Shown here piece by piece: positions 1 through 11,349 of a stretch of 64,000 bases of DNA. The notes below the pieces were generated by a model. That model ran no database searches. It had not been told where the DNA came from and saw only the letters and a program-made list of their open reading frames with translations. Within the stretch, counting starts at the first letter, position 1, and each line of letters opens with the position of its first letter. Position numbers and translations under genes: made by a program. The DNA comes from Harmonia axyridis (Eukaryota; Arthropoda; Insecta; Coleoptera; Coccinellidae), in contig NC_059502.1 in assembly GCF_914767665.1 (NCBI RefSeq), positions 31,142,812 through 31,206,811 on the forward strand. Direction: 5' to 3'.

Positions 1-182
1 AGCTGGATCCCTATTTTTCAGGGTATTTCAGATGGAGGCAGTGGCTGGAGAGGATTCTCTAATAATTTATCCATTCCGAAAATGAAATTTCTTCAGATAC
101 ATTTAATCTTCAGAGAAATTTAAGTGGGATATCGGTATACACATCTCGTTTAAATATCCTAGGTTTTTCAATCAGTAAAATA

Positions 183-1765
183 CACTGCTCAACAATTGAT
201 AGGGATCACTTACTTGTTCTAAATTTATTTCTGAAATATTCGCTCCAAGATTATAAATTTAGTCAGATATCAGAGTATTTTCAGTTGATAATATGGTTCA
301 CTTGAGAAAAGAATGAAAAAATGTAAAGTTTGAGAGAAAAAAAGACTTTATTAGGAACACTCAAAATTTTGTGTTTGAATAACATAAAAATTTTATGGTG
401 ACACCACAAGAAGGCTGAAGTTTCGGTTAAGCTAGTACCTAATTGGTCCCCCACGAGCTCGTCTCAAGCATTCTACCCTACGAGGCATACTTTCGATCAA
501 ACGATTTATAAAATTTTGGGGCAAATTCGTCCAAATATCCCGTAAAGCGTTAGAAAGGTCCTCCAGGTTATTGATCGGTTGTTCTAAGGTTGACAACTGT
601 CTAGACATCTCAGACCAGACATGTTCGATGCAATTCATGTCTGGAGAGCGAGCTGGCCAGTCCATCCTATCAATAGCATGAGTTTCTAGCGCTTCATTAA
701 CCAGACGACTACGGTGTGGACGGGCGTTATCGTCAATTTAAATGAAATTCTCGCCCACGGCAGCCGCAAACGGAACAATTATGGGTTCAATAATCATATC
801 GTGATATCTCTGGCTGATCATGGTGGTGTCCTGCAGAACAACCAACTCTGTGCGTTGGTTCAAACAAATGCCTCCCCATACACATATAGAACCTCCGCCA
901 AAAGCTATTGTGGGTACCTTAAACTGTTCTGCATACCTTCGACCTCTTTCCCTCCAAGCAAGAATACGTCCATCGGAGTTGACCAAACGAAATCTAGACT
1001 CATCCGTAAATAAACATCGGCTCCAATCTTCAAGTGTCCAATTGCGGTGCTCCTCAGCCCATTGCCGTCGATGAACCCGGTGTTCCCTATTCAAACGGGG
1101 ATGTTGTACGCTCCTACGTGCTCTCAAACCACGAACATGTAGTCGTCGTCTTACAGTCTGGTTCGAAATTAGAACTCCTGTTGCAACTCTCAGTGATATA
1201 TTGAGCCGCGACGCCGGGTAAGTGGGATTTCTCCTAGCATTGAGGATCAAAAGACGATCTTGGGCAGCTGTTGTACTGCGCTGCCGACCTCCCCCATGAA
1301 CATAAGCTACTGAGTCGTTTTGGATGAACCTATTCCAAGCCCGACTCACGAACCTTGGCGAAACATTCAACCGCCGGGACACTTCTCGCTGGGACAAACC
1401 TTCCTGTATCCACCGTATGATTTGGTCCAGTTGCACAGGAGCCAAACGTCTTCTCGGCATGACTGATAAGCTGATATTGATCTCATTTCTTCAATTATTG
1501 TCACCTTATGTGTTTGAACGAGAGAAAAAAACAGATTTAATAACAAATACCACATTGCTTTTCACTCCACCTGTAACAACCTACAGATAATAATCGATTT
1601 TGTGAACAAGAGCCGATGAAGTGAGGAAGACTTTGATATAATCAACTCAAAACATCTTACTTTTTCCTTAGAGAACATATAATGTACAGATATTCACGAG
1701 ATAACTCGAAAAAAATACAAATGAAGAGAAGTTCATAAATGATCCCTAGCAATTGTTGATCAGTG
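183..1765 (-). mobile_element. Tc1-like DNA transposon, full length
   Basis: The element begins CACTG and ends CAGTG. The termini form inverted repeats of about 30 bp (183-212 against 1737-1765, core CAACAATTG and AGGGATCA), and a TA target duplication flanks both ends (181-182, 1766-1767). It carries one transposase gene on the minus strand (1460-432). Members of the IS630/Tc1/mariner superfamily move by cut-and-paste into TA. The TIRs and TA are seen directly; the superfamily follows from the protein. The 183-431 and 1461-1765 flanks are untranslated ends. Confidence 0.9.
432..1460 (-). pseudogene. Tc1 transposase (DD34E), one in-frame stop
   Basis: From the ATG at 1460 to the TAG at 432-434 the frame is open for about 340 codons, broken only by a TAA at 738-740 between the second and third thirds of the protein. 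The N-terminal part is a paired-like helix-turn-helix (LDQIIRWIQEGLSQREVSRR) followed by a second DNA-binding segment with an RRRLHVRGLRARR-like motif. The catalytic residues are D in LFTDESRF, D in DDNARPH and E in CIEHVW, with 34 residues between the last two, as in DD34E Tc1 enzymes. The length matches the family's usual 340 aa or so. The stop lies just before the second catalytic Asp, so the gene as read cannot make an active enzyme. It is otherwise well preserved, which suggests recent inactivation. Confidence 0.9.
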
Positions 1766-1867
1766 TAGGAGGAGTGCTTTTGTGTTTCTGATAGGTTCAC
1801 AGTATTTGTGAGGTTGTCTAGAATTACTCGGACATTTAAATCAACTCCGTTAGTTAATGAGGATGAA

Positions 1868-2335
1868 GAAGTTTCCTCACTCTAGTGGTTACCGTTCCGA
1901 GTATCACTGCCTTCTGCATCCACATAAGTGTATTTCGTTTTATTATGAACAAGACCATTTTCTCTGATGATAAGAGGTTTTATATGGACGCTCTTCAGCT
2001 GCTACATATTATTTATAAACTGTGCCAGCGCCTCCTCCTATTTCGCTGTTCCTCTTGGGATATTTTCCTTATGTTGTAATCTAGAGGCACAGCAAAGTCA
2101 ATTATTAGGGTGATATTCGCTACTTTGACCTATATCACCATGTCCGGTTGATTACGCTCTTCACTTCGTATTGTTATGAATGTGAGATGCCAGTATATCT
2201 TAGCCTGCCATTTTTGCATTAGTATTTCTAATTGGTCTAATCTTCCGGGTACTTCCTCAGTGGTTATTCCAGATAGGACAAGAGGCGACCACAGTTTTTT
2301 CATAAATTATATTATTTATTTGGATGACTATCATT
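1868..2335 (-). pseudogene. Non-LTR retrotransposon 3' fragment (C-terminal domain)
   Basis: Minus-strand translation, allowing two in-frame stops (TAG after PDMVI, TAA after RRRRWHSL), gives segments typical of the C-terminal part of long insect retrotransposon polyproteins: a KWQAKIYWHLTF-like stretch, then NQPDMVI..ANITLIIDFAVPLDYNIR, then VILGTVTTRVRKL. The PD...IID spacing resembles the PD-(D/E)XK endonuclease of RLE-type elements such as R2/NeSL; that assignment is inference. No upstream RT is attached, so this is a decayed fragment. Confidence 0.55.
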
Positions 2336-2465
2336 GATCTGTTGAGATCCATGATATTCATTATGCTAGATGAGATGCACTTGATCCAGTAGCTGCGATA
2401 CATGGCTATCTAGTGCTCCAGCACGTATTAATTGTTGGCTCAAAAGCAAAATGAGGAGAAAATAC

Positions 2466-2810
2466 ATTTTTTCGGCAACCGTCCGGGAAGTGCTCACTTC
2501 CCGGACGCTTTTTCTCTGAGAAAGTAGCATTTCCCGGCCTAGTCCGGAAAGTACGTACTTCACGGACTAGGCCGGAAATGAATCATAGAATCCATAGCAA
2601 CCGAGATAACGGCTGACAGTTCATATGAAATTAGTTGTCAAAAATTTACATTTTTTTTTTATCGCAATCGCAATAAAATATGGAAAGCAGCATAGCGATA
2701 GTGTTATTTTACATGGTTGCCGAAAAAATATTGTATGCAACACGCCCGAAAATGGTTTTTTTGGACCCACAGACTTTTGTCTATTCGTCCAAAAAAACCC
2801 TATTTTCCGG
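2466..2810. repeat. Cluster of near-perfect hairpins (fold-back element)
   Basis: Three hairpins lie within 345 bp. Hairpin 1 (2480-2507) has a 13-bp perfect stem around CCGGGAAGTG. Hairpin 2 (2528-2580) is a near-perfect 26-bp palindrome centred on GTAC|GTAC. Hairpin 3 (2746-2766 with 2787-2810) pairs CCGAAAATGGTTTTTTTGG with its complement. An inverted repeat, TTTTTTCGGCAACC (2467-2480), encloses hairpins 1 and 2 with GGTTGCCGAAAAAAT (2715-2729). The short open frame at 2625-2903 is not protein-like. This is probably a non-autonomous fold-back transposon. Confidence 0.6.
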
Positions 2811-2829
2811 ACTTGTTACTTAAATTACT

Positions 2830-4424
2830 ATTATTTCATTTGGGAAAGACAAAAGCTATTCGAAAATGAAAATAACGTTACTAATAAATGCACAAAATTA
2901 TGACAACGGATTCGAATCACAAATAGTACTTCATTCTGTTTTTATAAAGGGTTATTTCCCAAGAATCTTACTTATCAATTATTGAACCAGGAACGGCATA
3001 TCGGACATTTTACCGGGGCGCTAAATTATCAAACGTCAGTTAATAGAACAAGACATACTTTGTGACCCAAAATTTTTTTTTTAGTGAAAATATCATTATT
3101 TGCAGTAAAACAAAAAAATTGTCAAGCACTAATTTTATTCAAATCAAACAGGCGAATTCGGCAAAGCATTTATTTTGCAGGGATGCCAAATATTTGGCGG
3201 ATCTTTGATTTTCCATGACTTCAACGCCTTTCCTTGCTCGGGAGGAAATTGTCGAAATTCCTGTTGATTCCATATCATTCAATTTTGAATATTTTGAGAA
3301 TGCTGCATTTCAGGAGGAACGATGAACAATGATATAATTCAAAAAATTGATTATCATTTTGATCGTGAATTCAGATTATCACTTGCTAATTCCGTAGAGT
3401 TTTATCAATCCATAAGGCTATAACTTGGAAACCATCGGAAATAGAAAAAAAGTTATTGTTGAAGAATATATTGGTTATAGAAATCTTTCACCCAATTATT
3501 CTTAAGCTGAATAATCAAGTGGAAGATAAAAAGGAGAAAAAGAATTTTTTTCAACTCCAACTGCCTTCAAATTCTCACCCGAGCCTAACCTGAAGAAATA
3601 GTGTTTAAAAAAGTGATATCTGATGAGAAAAATGTATCAATTTCAATGTTAAACTTTTAAATTCATCTTGTATAGAATCATCAACTGAAAAAATGAAATT
3701 GAATAGAGTAGCAAACCACTATCTGTCTGAAATTCAGTATTTCCTTCCGTCAATCATGCAACAGTGTTCTGTGTTTCCTCAGCCTCCATTGAATTATCAA
3801 ACCAAAATAATGGTTGATTTATAAAGCATTTCCATCATTAATAGCCTCGATCCATTTTCTCATTATTATCAACCATTGATCATGAATGTTCTGCAGTAAT
3901 CATTCATTATAAGATACGTGTTGACCCTTAATCCTCATCCCCTCCATGGCCATTCATTATAGGAGACTGTTGGTTATGTCCTTTTTGATCATTCAATCAT
4001 GGAGGGGATAATAATGAACAATAATAATCCGTCGTAACACTCTCGAAGAAGATCGAAAATCATTCTGCTTCATTATTGCCATTGATGAACTTTCGGTTTC
4101 ATTCAGGAAAAGTTAAGTATTCTCCTGAATCTTAAATAAAATAGACCGAGGATTACAGGATGCGTAAGATGGTACACTTTTGAAAATTCTAAATTATGAC
4201 CGACATAAACGAAATCGAATGTTGCTCAATTTCAAAAGAAGAGGAAGAAGTCACTACACTTTATTTACTTTATTTTTTATTTCTCCATAACTTACAAGCT
4301 GTGTTCCCCCCGCGAGCTCAAGAAAGCTCAATTAAGAGCTCGTGTTTGAGCCCGCTTGAGGAATCAATAGAACAAAACAAAATGTATTCTTCTCCTCTAA
4401 AAACAACATACAGGTAAGTCCTAC
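2830..4424. other. No gene seen
   Basis: AT-rich, with stops in all frames apart from short chance ORFs. Two related segments containing CATTCATTATA occur at about 3901-3913 and 3952-3963. A 72-codon frame (4196-4411) ends at a donor-like CAG|GTAAGT but resembles nothing I know. Confidence 0.4.
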
Positions 4425-4534
4425 ACTAAATTACAATTTAAGCTGGCTTACTGATTATTATGAAAATCTGAAAATTTCAAAACAATTCAGCCTGTCTTCC
4501 AAAACTGTCGAGTAACCAGGATTTTGTGTGTTTC

Positions 4535-6292
4535 TTAAGGGAATGAAATCTGCGGCATCTTAAGAAAAGATGGTATTACATTATAAATTTGGGGTAACCT
4601 GTAGAGAAGCGAAGATCTTGATTTTTCTCTGGTCACTCTTGGACCTCTCACTATCCCATTTTCAGCTTGACGCGTTCTATGAGTTGAATCCATAAAGTCA
4701 AGCCTGTGTCGAAATTTCGGAATAGAGGTTATCAAAGTCTTCAAATAAAGTTGTCTGGGATCAAGAATCCTCAGCTCCCGGAACAACATCTCCGTTGGAA
4801 ATAGGATAGGCTTTTCAAAGAGAACCTTTAATAACCGTTTCTGCGCTCTCTCAATAATGAGGTAATATCTTCCCACAAGACCACCCCAGGCACTAATACC
4901 ATACTGGAGGACCGACTGTACAAGGGCGTAGTACACGGTATAACGCATATCCCATGGCAAGATTTCCCTCGCTACGCGGATCTTATATAAAATTTTCCTC
5001 AATCTTTTGTGCAACTCTACACTGTGAATATCCCACCTGAGGTGACAGTCAACATAGACTCCAAGATACCTAGTAAACTCTACACGATTCATCCTGTCAC
5101 CATCGAAACAAAGATAGTCATAATCAGGCAATGAGTTAACAGTCAAAGAAATGGACAGGAAGTGTGTCTTCTTCATATTCACCGAGAGCATGTTCCAATC
5201 AAACCACCTTTTCACAGTGTTCAAATCAGTTATGGCCATATTTTTAACCTCCTCCCATGAACTCTGTTCAAATACAAGACATGTGTCATCAGCAAATGAG
5301 ATTATTTTAGCTTTAATATTCAGATTGAGGAGGTCGTTTATATATATGAGGAAAAGTATTGGACCGAGGACTGTACCCTGGGGTACACCCCACTTAACCA
5401 CTGCCTCATTACTCAATGCATTATTGATCTTTGTCTGCTGTATCCTTCCTGACAAATAACATTCAAACAACTTAAGTGCTACGCCTCTTATACCTATGTT
5501 CTGAAGCTTTTTCAATAGTTTTCTGTGGCAAACGGTGTCAAATGCCTTCTTCAGGTCAACGAACACAAAGAGAATCTTCTTACCGTTGTCAACAGCACCA
5601 TATAGACTCTCCATGAGGACATTCAGTGCATCCGCAGTTGACCTTCCCCGCCTAAAACCAAACTGCAACTCAGAGAGAATCCTGTACTTATCCAGGTACT
5701 TTACTAACCTCGAGCAAAGTACTTTTTCGAACAACTTCGCGAGCACAGATATGGTAGAAATCGGTCTATAGTTACCTGGGTCGCTTTTATGACCTCCTTT
5801 GGGGATTGGAGTTATCAATGAGATCTTGAAATGGTGGGGGACAAAACCCTCCGATAAACAGGAATTGACCAAGTCAACAAAGGGCTCTATCAAATACGGT
5901 GCAATTATTTTCATCAGAGTGTTACTGATCATATCGTGACCAGGTGCCTTGTGGTCGCCTAAGGAACCTACGAGCCCCATTATCTCAGCTGAATCTGTCG
6001 GTTCTAGATAAAACGAACCTCCGGTCTGTCCAAGCTTGAAGTCGAACTTAGAATCATCTGGGACCTTCGGAACATCAGCAGCCAGCGATTCACCAACACT
6101 CGCAAAGAATTGGTTCATTGCATCCGCTATCGCGCACTCATCAACAATCTTATCATCGCCAATCACGACCCTATCGGGCACTGATCTAGATGAGCCACCA
6201 CCATCAAACACTCCATTGAGCACCCTCCATGTTCTTCCGTGCAACATCCGCGGTGCCATGAAACTCATCCCATGATACGTGCATGAGATCAT
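4535..6292 (-). pseudogene. ORF2 reverse transcriptase domain
   Basis: 585 open codons. The order is a TWRVLNGVF linker, APGHDMIS, NYRPISTISVLAKLFEKVL, LQFGFRRGRSTADAL, FVFVDLKKAFDTVCH (first catalytic Asp), VPQGTVLGPILFLIYINDL, FADDTCLVFE (catalytic Asp pair) and the thumb region SVLQYGISAWGG. This is a complete polymerase domain of Jockey/CR1 type. It is in a different frame from the endonuclease. The usual Arg/Lys-rich connector of several dozen residues between the endonuclease and TW..N is much shorter than expected, so an internal deletion with frameshift probably lies near 6200-6306 (inference). Confidence 0.85.
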
Positions 6293-6305
6293 TTTTTAAT
6301 TTCTC

Positions 6306-7106
6306 CTAGTTAATGCACCTCCTGAATTTCTCTTGTGAATTACAGTACCCCGGATTGGATGTCTGAATGGCAAGTGTCGTATAGTGATCAGTAATGTGGG
6401 TTTTCAGAATAATAGGTTTTATTACTACGCGCGCCACAGAGTTGCTGACAAAGACGTGATCGATACACGATGAGGTACTCTCAGTCTCTCTGGTAGGAGA
6501 GTTTATGAGCGATTTGAAACCAAAGCCACTAAGCAACTCGAGATATCTAAAGCTATCAGAACTACACTGATTCATAATGTCCACATTCAAGTCACCCAGA
6601 AAATAAGTCGTACCATTCAGCTTTGGGGTCGATAGAAATGTTTCAAGATCTGGAAGAAAATCGTCGATCTTGTAGGTATGTGGTCGATAGTATGGTAACA
6701 CATTAAATAATCTACCATGTTTTTCGAAAGAACAAACCATCACATTAAGACTTCGAATTACCTTTATCTCAACGGAGTGAGTTAAACATGATCTGATATA
6801 CACGACAACACCATCATTTTGATTTATATTTGAACCATTATAATAAGCAACGTAATCCGGAATACTGAACTGATCGACATTATCCACGATCCATGTCTCG
6901 GTTCAGACGATTATATCAACATTGAAATTAAAAGAAGAAACAAACGTGAGGAATTCATTGTGATTTCTACTAACACTTCTTACATTCATTTGCAACAAAC
7001 ACAAATCCTGGTCATTACCCGTGAGGAACGTCTCGATGAGATCACTCTCATCCAATACCTCAGTCTCCAACTCAGTAACATCAATTTCATCTATGAGATT
7101 ATTCAT
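6306..7106 (-). pseudogene. ORF2 endonuclease domain (APE-type), stop-interrupted
   Basis: The frame starts at an ATG (7106; a GTG precedes it). It shows the endonuclease signatures LCLLQMNVRSV, TETW, YYRPHT, YFLGDLNVDI (the GDxN motif), SCIDHVFVS and the terminal ITDHYTTLAI (SDH-like motif). A TGA at 6903-6905 splits it immediately before TETW, and a TAG closes it at about 6306 after FRRCIN. The enzyme nicks the target DNA to prime reverse transcription. The remaining text is well conserved, so the damage seems limited to point changes here. Confidence 0.8.
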
Positions 7107-7417
7107 CACCGAAAAGAGTAAACATGATTAATTAGCCAACATAAAATGAAATCAACGATACTATTCAATTTGCAAATCCTCTAAATATATAATAATAAGA
7201 ACAAAAATAGTTTGATTGAAAAAAACAACAAAATGCAATTGAATCTACAACTATTCTGATACTACTAAACTACTTAACTAATATTATCCCTGAAGAAATG
7301 GAATACAATCATGGAGGACGGGCAAGAGGCAGTAATATACTCGTTTACAATTCCACACGCTAAGGCTGGCCACCCGTTTTGGAATTCGATCTCAAAATTT
7401 TTGGCCTCCCAGGATTC

Positions 7418-8311
7418 TCAGTTTTGGATGGTTTTTTTAGTCTGACTAACCTTATTTGGATGCGCTTTGGCCGTTGATGCCATCTTCTGCTCAAGAGTAC
7501 CTGTTCGATTCGGTGTTTGCGCTCCAATTGTCGGTTCCACCTTCCGATTAGGGCTACATTTTTCTCCGGTTGTTTGTTGTCCGCTTCCATTTGATGACTC
7601 CATTCCATGACTGGATACCTGGTCGGGTGCTCGTAATTCATTCTCTGAGGGCAATCCGAACTCTCGTCGTGAAGGAGTCGATGGGGCACTATTTATTCCA
7701 CGGTGTACTGCCCCGGACTGGGTTTCCTGACTGAGTTGCTCAAGTTCTTCAATATTATGGGCTTTTCCATTCACAAACAATGTATTCTTCCTGATGTAAC
7801 ATTTCACAGATGGATTTTCTCTCATTTTATATAAATAACTCCTTAAAATTTTTCCATCAGACCTTTGTTTGAAAGTGAGATCATCTCTAATGGATATTTT
7901 CGTGCCCTTCAACTGTCTACATCGCCTCAGGACCTCCAGTTTTCTGAAGTAAGACAAGAACTTAAGCAGGCCGCTTCCCTGAGGACCCAGCACATAGGCA
8001 TTGTTGAGATCAGTTACGTCAACCTCCACACCCAATCTCTGTCTCAAAAAACTGCAGACGCCATGAGGGGTGGTATCAGTGGGATCGTTCAGGCCACACA
8101 CATTATTCTTTCTCATCATTATTTCAAAGTTCTCCAGTTTGGCAGAAAGAGAAGTATTCTCATCTTCTAGCTGACTTACTCTATGGTTCAAACCTTCGAT
8201 CTTAAGCATTAATCTACTTTCAGCCGCTTCCATAACGGATCTTATTTCATTACGGCTCTTCACTATCTCCTCCCTCAGTACCTCTACCACCCTCTCAAGA
8301 TCGCCCGACAT
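7418..8311 (-). CDS. ORF1 protein of non-LTR retrotransposon
   Basis: I chose the ATG at 8311 (MSGDLERVVEVLREE); the frame is open 22 codons further upstream but without an ATG there. The product is about 297 aa. Residues 1-70 form a probable coiled coil (RSVMEAAESRLMLKIEGLNH, then RVSQLEDENTSLSAKLENFE). The middle is an RRM-like/C-terminal-like fold as in L1-type ORF1 proteins, with FLRQRLGVEV and the KGTKISIRDDLTFKQRSDG region. A polar Ser/Pro-rich tail follows. ORF1 proteins of this class bind the element's RNA and trimerise through the coiled coil. The frame is intact, unlike ORF2. The family assignment rests on position before ORF2 and domain order. Confidence 0.7.
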   Translation of the reverse strand: MSGDLERVVEVLREEIVKSRNEIRSVMEAAESRLMLKIEGLNHRVSQLEDENTSLSAKLENFEIMMRKNNVCGLNDPTDTTPHGVCSFLRQRLGVEVDVTDLNNAYVLGPQGSGLLKFLSYFRKLEVLRRCRQLKGTKISIRDDLTFKQRSDGKILRSYLYKMRENPSVKCYIRKNTLFVNGKAHNIEELEQLSQETQSGAVHRGINSAPSTPSRREFGLPSENELRAPDQVSSHGMESSNGSGQQTTGEKCSPNRKVEPTIGAQTPNRTGTLEQKMASTAKAHPNKVSQTKKTIQN

Positions 8312-8420
8312 AATGATATTCAGTTGGCCTGCACGTGTATGTTCTCCTTTATTCTCGCCCGTCGATTCTGTTATCAACTGATATCGGGCATATGATAACT
8401 TGAATGATTATATACCAATA

Positions 8421-8805
8421 AGTGTTATCGAGTGAGAACAATCACAAATTCACAAATTTTCAACTCAACGCAAAGTGAAATACCGAAACAGTTGAAATAT
8501 TTCAACTCAGAATCAAATTTAAGTGTTCTGAACAGATACCTCCTATGACACAATACTTAGATTCGTGTAAAATTAGGAAAATGCATACAGGTTCAACTTG
8601 TACGTCTACACTCAACCGATACATGCATACAATTCATCTGCATCAATAATTCATCTGTTCACAAGCCAGTCTCAAAAAAACGCCTTGACAAAATTAGCAG
8701 TTGTGCTTCTATCGCTGTAATCTTTCTCCATAATTAAAAACACATTCATCAAACAAGGATTGATTCATTTTGGAATAACGAGGATGCACGTTGTTAGAGA
8801 GAATG
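8421..8805. other. No gene seen
   Basis: Short AT-rich spacer between the 5' end of the retrotransposon and the giant palindrome. No open frame or repeat was recognised. Confidence 0.4.
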
Positions 8806-8807
8806 TA

Positions 8808-10354
8808 CAGGGTGGGCAAATAAGCGAGGTAAGCGGCTATATCTCAGGATCCACTCATCGTAGAGACTTGCGGTAAAAAATTTTACCACTAAAGTAAACA
8901 AAAGAAAACACTGGAAATTGTTTTGAAGTTCATACCTCCACCGCTAGGGGGCGTAATAGCTATCGTCGAGTAGAAAAATGCATTTTACTCGAAAAATTTT
9001 TATATTAAGTTAGAAAAAAATATCATCACTGTAAACCTTGGAAAATTCTCTATTTGTTTGAATTGTCACTTTCGATTTTGCGACATCGAATAAGGGTGGC
9101 GGAAAGATAGAAATCTGACTGATTGAAATGTCTGTAATTTCAGTTTGGCTCGAAATTTTTGAGCAAATTAGATCTTATTTGAGAGACAACATCTTGTAGA
9201 TTAAGGAAAAAATATACTCATGATGAATTTGATTCAGCTGCTTCCGATAGGGAGCGCTAAGTCAGAAGTTCATTGTTTTGTTCATTTTTCTCTGAAATTT
9301 CAAATGTAATGATAGAATTTTCTTAACAGAAACAAAAATTTCATTGAATTCGCATGAGAAAACCTCAAGGTCGCAAAGCGATAATTTCAGGCGTTCTGAA
9401 GTTATGGCCGAAAGAAGATATTCTTCAACTGATGCACTGCGAAAAACCAAATTGAGTCTTCAAATTCTAACAGAAACAGAAATCCCATCAAATTTGTATG
9501 AAAAAACCAAAAGGTCGCAAAGCGATAGCTTCAGGCGTTCTGGAGTTATGGCCGAAAGAAGACACAATTTAGTTTTTCAGTGCATCAGTTGAAGAATATC
9601 TTTTTTCGTCCATAACTCCAGAACCCCTGAAGCTATCGCTTTGCGACCTTTTGGTTTTTTCATACAAATTTGATGGGATTTCTGTTTCTGTTAGAACTTG
9701 AAGACTCAATTTGGTTTTTCGCAGTGCATCAGTTGAAGAATATCTTCTTTCGGCCATAACTTCAGAACGCCTGAAATTATCGCTTTGCGACCTTTAGGTT
9801 TTTTCATGCAAATTCAATGAAACTTTTGTTTCTGTTAAGAAAATCCTATCATTACATTTGAAATTTCAGAGAAAAATGAACAAAACAATGAACTTCTGAC
9901 TTAGCGCTCCCTATCGGAAGCAGCTGAATCAAATTCATCATGAGTATATTTTTTCCTTAATCAACAAGATGTTGTCTCTCAAATAAGTTCTAATTTGCTC
10001 AAAAATGTTGAGCCAAACTGAAGTTGCAGACATTTCAATCAGTCAGATTTCTATCTTTCCCCCACCCTTATTCGATGTCGCAAAATCGAAAGTGACAATT
10101 CAAACAGATATAGAATTTTCCAAGGTTTACAGTGATGATATTTTTTTTCCAACTTAATATGAAAATTTTTCAAGTAAAATGCATTTTTCTACTCGACGAT
10201 AGCTATTACGCCCCCTAGCGGTAGAGGTTTGAACTTCAAAATAATTTCCAGTGTTTTCTTTTGTTTACTTTAGTGGTAAAATTTTTTACCGCAAGTCTCT
10301 ACGATGAGTGGTTCCTGAGATATAGCCGCTCACCTCGCTTATTTGCCCACCCTG
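8808..10354. mobile_element. Giant palindromic element 1 (1547 bp)
   Basis: Both ends read CAGGGTGGGCAAAT and are flanked by TA (8806-8807, 10355-10356). The left arm (8808 to about 9562) and right arm (about 9595 to 10354) are near-complete inverted copies separated by a loop of about 32 bases. Within each arm a unit containing GGTCGCAAAGCGATA and GTTATGGCCGAAAGAA occurs twice, which makes the short open frames at 9344-9592 and 9569-9757 repetitive and probably not proteins. The TA duplication and CAGGGTG ends point to a non-autonomous Tc1/mariner-type fold-back element. A transcript across it would form a hairpin of about 750 bp. Confidence 0.85.
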
Positions 10355-10356
10355 TA

Positions 10357-10735
10357 CATAGGCGTACAACTTTGCTTCCGCCGTTTTTTCTATGAATTTC
10401 GAGGCTTTATTGTGAAAAACTGGTTATACATTTATGATTCAAAGTATTGTCCATCGCTGGCCACTACTTTCTCTCATCTTTCGGGCAGTGTGCGAATCCC
10501 GCTTTGAAAAAACTGGTCATCTTTTGTAGCGATCCTCGAATCGTCCAATTTTCTTACTTTATAAAACCGGCCAGATACGCAGTGTGCCATTGGAAAACAA
10601 GTGATAAACCGAGGGAGCAACGTCTGGAGAATACGGTGGGTGGGGTAGGACTTTCCATTTCAATGTTTCCATGTTCGCAACTAGAGTTCGAGCATTGTCA
10701 TGCTGTAAAATCACTTCATCATGTTCTCATGCCGA
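10357..10735 (-). pseudogene. Mariner transposase 3' remnant
   Basis: Minus-strand reading from 10735 gives VILQHDNARTLVAN, then WKVLPHPPYSPDVAPSVYHL (the mariner HPPYSPD.APSDYHLF block), with frameshifts, to a C-terminus close to VVASDGQYFES and a stop at 10432-10434. The catalytic Asp in HDNA and the third catalytic Asp position (S-V here, normally SD) can be identified; the latter is changed. The 10357-10431 stretch (CGTACAACTTTGCTTCCGCC) is probably the transposon end. The N-terminal half is absent. Giant palindrome 1 abuts this relic at a TA. Confidence 0.7.
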
Positions 10736-10837
10736 GCTGAGTCGCCAGAATTATCTAATCAAAATCTAATCAGTGAACACATCAGTATTTCAGGGATCTT
10801 AAGTAGGTCGCCTATCTTCAGTTATGAAAAAGGCACC

Positions 10838-11345
10838 TAAAGAAGAAGAAGCAGGCCGCAACTGTGACCGTCCCCACTCCGTTATTGAAAGAGGAAACTC
10901 GTCTATTCAATATAGTATTACGAAGATGTTTCGATTGTTGCACTGTTCCACTGGATCTGTATATCCTCCTCATTCGGAAAAGTCATCTAGATCAACTTTT
11001 CACCTTTGAAATTAACTAAAAAACTATTTCGAACAACCAAATTTATGTACTTACTAATTGGATTCAATTCATTAAACTCAACTGCGACATTGAAGATGCG
11101 AAACTACTCTGCCAATTTTAAGTTTTAAGGTTTTTCCGTTCGAAAGTTATCGTGTATATGGACACCTGGACAAAAGCGAATTCAGGGATGGATTCGTCAT
11201 CCATTATCCGGTTTGTGACCTTATTCTTCGATATCATTCCTGTATCAAACTTCGAAAATTAACTACACAAGTTGCAACGAAAAGATGGAGCTTTCGTTTC
11301 AGAGAACGAGCGCTTAAGTTTGTGTACCTAAACTGATGGGGCTCG
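10838..11345 (+). repeat. Unnamed dispersed repeat, copy 1
   Basis: This shares long stretches with three other places in the window: 15042-15600 (minus), about 55090-55640 (minus) and 57045-57345 (plus). Landmarks are GATTGTTGCACTGTTCCACT (10935-10954), TTCGAAAGTTATCGTGTAT, and GAGAACGAGCGCTTAA near 11310. The end TTGTTATGAGACC at 11350 is shared with copy 2. No convincing protein is conserved between copies. I do not recognise the family. Confidence 0.6.
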
Positions 11346-11349
11346 GATA

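Larger units (their letters stand above)
4425..8420 (-). mobile_element. Non-LTR retrotransposon, Jockey/CR1-type, nearly full length
   Basis: On the minus strand the order is ORF1 (8311-7418), then ORF2 with an AP-type endonuclease (7106-6306) and a reverse transcriptase (6292-4535). This is the standard two-ORF layout of Jockey/CR1/L2-type elements, which insert by target-primed reverse transcription. No poly(A) or short tandem tail is obvious downstream of 4535, so the 3' boundary near 4425 and the 5' boundary near 8420 are estimates. The element is inactive as read, with a stop in the endonuclease, a stop after it, and a frame change before the RT. Confidence 0.8.

Noticed and set aside
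4196..4411. 72-codon frame ending in CAG|GTAAGT as a coding exon
   Set aside because: No recognisable protein, no matching acceptor or neighbouring exon; donor-like sites are common by chance.
9262..9757. Short ORFs with repeated RSQSD-FRRS-VMAERR peptide
   Set aside because: They are produced by the palindromic tandem units on both strands; no start context or domain supports a protein.
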